From assembly GCF_000499385.1 (NCBI RefSeq), contig NW_013655358.1:1-22500 (forward strand): a stretch of 22,500 nt of DNA, written 5' to 3'. The DNA comes from Eimeria necatrix. Taxonomy: Eukaryota > Apicomplexa > Conoidasida > Eucoccidiorida > Eimeriidae. The position numbers and the translations under genes were made by a program. This document shows positions 21,057 through 22,500 of this stretch, piece by piece. The notes below the pieces were generated by a model. That model was not told the DNA's origin. It saw only the letters and a program-made list of their open reading frames with translations, and searched no databases. The stretch's first letter is position 1. The number at the start of each line of letters is the position of its first letter.

Positions 21057-22315
21057 CGCGCTGACATCCGCGTTTTTCGGTTCTGCTTTCGAAGTTGCTG
21101 CTGCTGCTTCTTCTTCTTCTTCTTCTGTTTTGCTGCTGTCATTTTCTTTTTTTAAATCATTTTTGTTTTCTTCACTTTGCTGCTCTGCTGCTGAAGCTTT
21201 CGCAGCGCTGCACGCCCACAAACCCTAAACCCTAAACCCTAAACCCTAATGTCTCGAGCCCAAACCCTAAACCCTACCGAGTGCAGCAGCCATTGGCCCT
21301 TCCCTCAAAACCCTAAACCCTAAACCCTAAACTCTGAAGGGCGACCCCCAGCCCCTACACCCCAAACCCTAAACCCTACACCCACCCCCCAAACCCCAAA
21401 CCCTAAACCCTAAACCCTAAACCCTAAACCCTACTTGAACTTCTGGCGCGCCTCTTTTTGGACTTGGTGGAGGAAAGTGTTTAAAACCAAAATTCTGTTT
21501 CGACTTTGCAGTTCTTTCAAGTCCCGCATTTCTTGCTCTTGACACTGGGCCAGGATCTAAACAGAAAGCAAATAAAATTAGGGTTTAGGGTTTAGGGTTT
21601 AGGGTTTGAGGTCGCGCATTTCGTTCTCTTGGCACTGGGCAAGTAGCTAAATAAAAGCGAAAACAAATAAAATTAGGGTTTAGGGTTTAGGGTTTAGGGT
21701 TACTTCTTTTTGTGCTGCTAGTTGGCCTTCGGGGTCTAATTAAATACTTCCTAGGGTTTAGGGTTTAGGGTTTAGGGTTTAGGGTTACTTCTTTTTGTGC
21801 TGCTAGTTGGCCTTCGGGGTCTAATTGGATGCTTCTGAGTTCTTCAAACTTTGCAATTCGGGCCACCTAAATATCCAAAATAAATAATTTAAAAACAAAT
21901 AAAAATAAAAATAAATAAAAACAAAAACAAACAAATAAAAATATAAACAAATGAGGCAAAAAAGAAACAAAAAAGAGACAAAAAAGAAACAAAAAAGTGA
22001 CAAAAAGGAAACAAAAAAGAGACAAAAAAGAAACAAAAAAGAGACAAAAAGGAAACGAAAAATAAACAAAAAAGAAACAAAAAGGAGACAAAAAAGAGAT
22101 TAAAAAAAAGAAAAAAAGATTAAAAAAAACAAAAAAAAGAGACAGTCTTGCCTTCCACTGGGCCTCCAGAAACTGTCTCTCAGTCTCCTTTCCAGCTTTT
22201 AATTCTTCTCGCTTTTGTGTCTGCTGCAGCTGCTGCGTCTCTGCTGCTGCAGCAGCAGCAGCAGCACGAGCAGCAGCCTGGCAGCACAGCAGCAGCAGCA
22301 GCAGCAGCAAACGAA
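16100..22315 (-). CDS. Spliced gene for a coiled-coil, homopolymer-rich protein (5' end outside window)
   Basis: Eleven exons on the minus strand: 22315-22152, 21866-21789, 21556-21435, 21207-20865, 20627-20589, 20119-20054, 19852-19808, 19480-19046, 18643-18570, 17747-17626, 17184-16100. Every junction has an AG acceptor and a GT donor (GC for the first intron), and all ten junction phases agree, giving 856 codons and TGA. In order: poly-Leu/Ala then a charged helix (1-54), Glu/Gln/Lys-rich coiled-coil-like segments (55-160), poly-Ala (about 165-231), short charged exons (236-285), a 15-residue Ala/His repeat followed by a basic helix (286-430), another charged helix (431-495), and a Ser/Glu-rich tail (about 555-856). 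I do not recognise the family. Exon ends inside the Leu and Ala runs and the donor of exon 9 are the least certain. The start codon lies upstream of the window. Confidence 0.65.
16134..17071 (+). repeat. CTG/CAG-rich tract coding the Ser-rich tail
   Basis: On the plus strand CTG and GCTGCT units dominate, with interruptions (CCG, TTG, TCG). On the coding minus strand they read AGC (Ser), CAG (Gln) or GCA (Ala). All six frames stay open for long distances here, so length alone does not prove coding. The acidic and basic interruptions in the minus frame do support it. Confidence 0.9.
17388..17420 (+). repeat. Telomere-type array (AGGGTTT) in intron 10
   Basis: Four AGGGTTT units. On the gene's sense strand the array reads CCCAAACCCTAA, which supplies a stop codon if the intron is retained. 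Confidence 0.95.
17440..17625 (+). repeat. CAG/CAA tract in intron 10
   Basis: Imperfect CAG and CAA units that begin right at the predicted donor of exon 10 (sense strand GTGAGCTGCTGCTG). Without splicing the sense frame would read a long poly-Leu followed by Gln and end at a telomere-repeat stop at 17402. The consensus-like donor GTGAGC and the matching phase of exon 11 favour splicing. Confidence 0.85.
17626..17747 (-). CDS. Exon 10: charged segment with an aromatic patch
   Basis: The acceptor TTTTCTTCAG follows an AT-rich tract. The donor is C|GTGAGC. The open segment reads DEIREKEEQQTRWHPVYRQ, then a helix-like IIEEETKAAAFEAFKETQN. It enters in the phase left by exon 9 and leaves one base for exon 11. 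The WHPVY patch breaks an otherwise helical, charged composition and may be the best probe for homologues. Confidence 0.75.
17755..18245. repeat. AT-rich satellite of AAATTC/AATTTAAATTT units
   Basis: About 490 bases built almost only of A and T with regularly spaced C or G in motifs such as TTCAAATTTAAATTTAAA and GAATTTGAATT. The units are near-palindromic and occur in both orientations. Located in intron 9. It could form many small hairpins. Confidence 0.85.
18246..18481. other. AT-rich intron 9 remainder, nothing else seen
   Basis: T-rich and A-rich unstructured DNA between the AT satellite and the telomere-type array. There is no open frame with protein-like composition. Confidence 0.5.
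18482..18533 (+). repeat. Telomere-type array (AAACCCT) in intron 9
   Basis: Seven clean AAACCCT units. They lie just beyond the second possible donor of exon 9 (AATAA|GTCGAATTCTAGGG). Confidence 0.95.
18570..18643 (-). CDS. Exon 9: Lys/Glu/Arg-rich helix
   Basis: The acceptor TTTGCTTCAG sits immediately beside a telomere-type array. It translates as GSRKSVLDFKAERLQSE followed by REREKKL, a charged helix pattern. Two donors give the same phase: AA|GTGGGA at 18569 (used here) and AA|GTCGAA at 18542, which would add nine residues (KWENPEKCN). Both join to exon 10 with a Lys codon across the junction. Confidence 0.7.
18651..19044 (+). repeat. Long degenerate telomere-type array in intron 8
   Basis: AAACCCT units at 18651-18720, then about 300 bases of variants (AAACCCC, AAACCCG, AAGCCGC) to 19044. 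At 18833-18903 a higher-order pattern appears: two AAACCCT followed by one AAACCCC, period 21. The array touches the donor of exon 8, whose intron begins GTAGGGTTTAGGG on the sense strand. Confidence 0.95.
19046..19480 (-). CDS. Exon 8: 15-residue Ala/His repeats and a basic helix
   Basis: The acceptor GCATGCGTTCAG follows an AT-rich tract, and the donor is AGA|GTAGGG. The 145 codons start RGVFFAEDAAPLHAEESG. About three units of the repeat AEDSGALHAAAHAAH follow (45 bases each, full of GCATGC). Then comes a long Gln/Lys/Glu/Arg-rich helix (REQQQVLQQLEAF, KEEKERQIKLLENKK) ending in a strongly basic patch (RRKSSNAKRHTRR) that could act as a nuclear localisation signal, by inference. Phase 0 at both ends. 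Confidence 0.75.
19290..19450 (+). repeat. 45 bp coding minisatellite rich in GCATGC
   Basis: Units of about 45 bases (TGCATGCAAAGCCCCAGAGTCC, then TCTGCATGCGCTGCATGCGCTGC). Two nearly identical full units are flanked by diverged partial ones. Each unit is a multiple of three bases, so copy-number change keeps the reading frame of exon 8. Confidence 0.9.
19524..19579 (+). repeat. 17 bp tandem repeat in intron 7
   Basis: Three units of TTTTAATTAAACTTTTA-type sequence (ATTTAATTAAACTTTTATTT). It is located shortly upstream of the exon 8 acceptor on the sense strand. Confidence 0.9.
19707..19802 (+). repeat. AAAT microsatellite in intron 7
   Basis: AAAT/AATA units with occasional AAAC. On the sense strand the intron begins GTGATTATTTG and continues as TTTA repeats. 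This is one of the predicted introns without telomere-type repeats. Confidence 0.9.
19808..19852 (-). CDS. Exon 7: short exon (15 codons)
   Basis: The acceptor TGCTGCACTGCAG and the donor AAG|GTGATT enclose MVNDQKTATIGPPQK. Phase 0 on both sides. It is a small GC-rich island in AT-rich and repeat DNA, which argues that it is retained by selection. Confidence 0.65.
19876..20050 (+). repeat. Telomere-type repeats (AGGGTTT) in intron 6
   Basis: Three blocks: 19876-19902, 19943-19962 and 20001-20050. Between them lie short unique pieces, including a small inverted repeat (GGGTAGACCTTTTAGGGTCTAC, 19958-19979). On the sense strand the intron starts GTCAAACCCTAAACCCC, so the array lies right at the donor. 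Confidence 0.95.
20054..20119 (-). CDS. Exon 6: charged helix (22 codons)
   Basis: The acceptor TTTTGCTGCTGCAG and the donor GAG|GTCAAA enclose LDAEEAAEIKELKDRHFAE and LAE. It shows a heptad-like distribution of Leu, Ile and Ala with Glu and Lys, typical of a coiled coil. Phase 0 on both sides. The donor GTCAAA is not a strong consensus, but no better one occurs before the in-frame telomere-repeat stop. Confidence 0.65.
20120..20524. other. AT-rich part of intron 5
   Basis: AT-rich DNA with an AAAT array at 20403-20452, a lone TTAGGGTTT at 20178-20186, and a TGCATGC pair at 20476-20494 (GCTGCATGCATTTGCATGCAG). No protein-like open segment was found. Confidence 0.5.
20525..20578 (+). repeat. 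Telomere-type array (AAACCCT) in intron 5
   Basis: Seven units. They begin ten bases beyond the predicted donor of exon 5 (sense GTGAGCATCGAGGGTTTAGGG). Confidence 0.95.
20589..20627 (-). CDS. Exon 5: micro-exon (13 codons)
   Basis: The acceptor CACCTGAATCAG and the donor GAA|GTGAGC enclose EYIKRAMDAKTAE. Phase 0 on both sides. The donor is close to consensus. The exon is small but non-repetitive and fits both neighbours in phase. Confidence 0.65.
20697..21055 (+). repeat. CAG-rich tract with GCATGC interruptions
   Basis: CAG runs with a 24 bp sub-repeat (AGCAGCAGAAGCAGCAGCGC then ATGC) at about 20885-21045. On the minus strand most of it reads GCT/GCA as poly-Ala with Cys and Ser interruptions (exon 4). 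The leftmost part, before 20865, is placed in intron 4. Confidence 0.9.
20865..21207 (-). CDS. Exon 4: acidic-charged segment and poly-Ala
   Basis: The acceptor GGGCGTGCAG is followed by an open frame. It starts with an Ala/Gln/Glu/Asn/Lys-rich part (SAAEQQSEENKNDLKKENDS), a Glu run and SKAEPKNADVSAP. About 65 residues of Ala with Cys and Ser follow, ending GSSSR before the donor AGG|GTAGTA. The entry phase matches the two bases left by exon 3, giving Asn. A plus-strand frame over the same bases (20785-21228) is also open, but it is mostly Ala/Ser/Leu and lacks splice partners. Confidence 0.6.
21219..21433 (+). repeat. Telomere-type repeats (AAACCCT) in intron 3
   Basis: Blocks at 21219-21250, 21261-21277, 21307-21334 and 21363-21433, separated by short unique pieces. 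The rightmost block forms the donor of exon 3: on the sense strand the intron begins GTAGGGTTTAGGG directly after the exon. Confidence 0.95.
21435..21556 (-). CDS. Exon 3: coiled-coil-like segment
   Basis: The acceptor TTTCTGTTTAG and the donor CAA|GTAGGG enclose ILAQCQEQEMRDLKELQSR, then NRILVLNTFLHQVQKEARQKF. It has regular hydrophobic spacing and Gln/Glu/Lys/Arg-rich flanks. It leaves two bases for exon 4. A partial copy of its 5' part lies upstream in intron 2. Confidence 0.75.
21578..21608 (+). repeat. Telomere-type array in intron 2, block nearest exon 3
   Basis: Four AGGGTTT units between the real start region of exon 3 and its truncated duplicate. Confidence 0.95.
21609..21646 (-). 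pseudogene. Truncated duplicate of exon 3 inside intron 2
   Basis: Sense strand: an acceptor-like TTTTATTTAG followed by LLAQCQENEMRDLK, matching ILAQCQEQEMRDLK of exon 3. It then runs straight into CCCTAAACCC, which gives Pro and a stop. The upstream intronic bases (CTAATTTTATTTG) are duplicated too. If this pseudo-exon were spliced in, the protein would end there. I take it as a duplicated exon start rather than a used exon. Confidence 0.75.
21673..21702 (+). repeat. Telomere-type array in intron 2, middle block
   Basis: Four AGGGTTT units between the pseudo-exon 3 copy and the duplicated end of exon 2. Confidence 0.95.
21700..21741 (-). pseudogene. Duplicate of the 3' end of exon 2 inside intron 2
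   Basis: About 41 bases identical to the end of exon 2 plus its donor (plus strand TTACTTCTTTTTGTGCTGCT and AGTTGGCCTTCGGGGTCTAATT; the original is at 21786-21826). It is flanked on both sides by AGGGTTT units. No phase-compatible acceptor precedes it, so it is probably not used. Confidence 0.8.
21752..21787 (+). repeat. Telomere-type array at the donor of exon 2
   Basis: Five AGGGTTT units. On the sense strand the intron starts GTAACCCTAAACCC immediately after exon 2, so the array provides the 5' splice site. Confidence 0.95.
21789..21866 (-). CDS. Exon 2: coiled-coil-like segment
   Basis: The acceptor TTGGATATTTAG and the donor GAA|GTAACC enclose VARIAKFEELRSIQLDPEG followed by QLAAQKE (26 codons, phase 0 on both sides). 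The composition is charged and helix-prone, with a DPEG turn. Confidence 0.75.
21954..22140 (+). repeat. A-rich ~12 bp tandem repeat in intron 1
   Basis: Units of the form AAAAAAGAAACA / AAAAAAGAGACA / AAAAAGGAAACA repeated about 12-14 times, grading into poly-A with scattered G. On the sense strand this is a T-rich tract directly downstream of the exon 1 donor. Confidence 0.9.
22152..22315 (-). CDS. First exon in window: poly-Leu/Ala then charged helix
   Basis: Reads RLLLLLLLLCCQAAARAAAA, then ETQQLQQTQKREELKAG and KETERQFLEAQWK. The donor is probably of GC type: TGGAAG|GCAAGA is the classic GC-AG donor context, and it gives the only phase that joins exon 2 without a stop (the nearby CT|GTCTCT fails). 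The left boundary is uncertain. CACTCACCAG|TT is one acceptor, but several CAGs inside the CTG run would serve, which would shift the poly-Leu into the intron. No ATG start is visible. Confidence 0.55.
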
Positions 22316-22337
22316 CTGGTGAGTTAGTGGAAGTCAA

Positions 22338-22500
22338 TATAAATAAATAAATAAAAATAATAAATAAATAAATAAAAATAATAAATAAATAAATAAATAT
22401 AATAAATAAATAAATAAATATAATAAATAAATAAATAAAAATAATAAATAAATAAATGAAAATAATAAATAAATAAATAAAAATAATAAATAAATAAATA
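22338..22500 (+). repeat. AAAT/AAATAAT microsatellite at the right edge
   Basis: Imperfect array of AAAT and AATAAT units with a ~22-25 bp higher-order pattern (ATAATAAATAAATAAATAAA). It runs off the window and is probably intronic to the minus-strand gene. Confidence 0.95.

Noticed and set aside
20785..21228. Plus-strand open frame of 147 codons starting at an ATG (basic, Ser, Ala)
   Set aside because: Mostly translated CAG tract. The minus frame over the same bases has a charged, protein-like segment and fits the neighbouring exons in phase. Not fully excluded.
15423..21787. True chromosome end
   Set aside because: The arrays are short, occur in both orientations, and are separated by unique and coding-like DNA, so they are interstitial.
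21821..22140. Minus-strand Phe/Leu/Cys-rich open frames (membrane-protein-like)
   Set aside because: Translations of the T-rich complement of the A-rich 12 bp array; repeat-derived hydrophobicity only.

Overview
The window looks like nuclear DNA of a coccidian apicomplexan, most probably Eimeria (tenella-like). Three things point there: many short interstitial arrays of the heptamer AAACCCT/AGGGTTT, long CAG/CTG runs that read as Ser, Ala, Gln or Leu homopolymers, and a sharp split between a repeat-poor left part and a repeat-rich right part. CAG and a telomere-like heptamer are the established dominant repeats of Eimeria genomes, and alternating repeat-rich and repeat-poor segments were described for E. 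tenella. No database search was possible, so species and gene identities are inferences.

Left part (1 to about 15.2 kb): no convincing protein gene. It holds a ~2.03 kb direct repeat present twice (1-2025, cut by the window edge, and 6320-8346), with a 4.3 kb non-coding spacer between the copies. A ~125 bp tandem duplication lies at 4211-4334 and 4376-4501. Five copies or part copies of a ~410-440 bp interspersed element lie in both orientations at 10.2-13.6 kb. The element has short inverted ends and no coding capacity. Near the right end (14785-14868, minus strand) there is one possible terminal exon of an unidentified gene.

Right part (about 15.2-22.5 kb): telomere-type arrays, CAG/CTG tracts, AAAT-type microsatellites and an AT-rich satellite are interleaved with short non-repetitive pieces. 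Read on the minus strand, those pieces join into one gene. Eleven exons between 22315 and 16100 can be joined with compatible splice phases at all ten junctions. They give 856 codons plus a TGA stop, with the 5' end outside the window. The predicted product is a charged, Glu/Lys/Arg/Gln-rich, probably coiled-coil protein. It is interrupted by poly-Leu, poly-Ala and a 15-residue Ala/His repeat, and it ends in a ~300-residue Ser/Glu-rich tail. I do not recognise its family.

The most striking observation is that seven of the ten predicted introns contain telomere-type repeats. In several of them the 5' splice site is itself the edge of the array (GTAGGGTTT... or GTAACCCTAAA...). One intron also holds duplicated fragments of the neighbouring exon ends, each bounded by telomere-type repeats. 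This suggests that telomere-repeat insertion creates or remodels introns in this genome.
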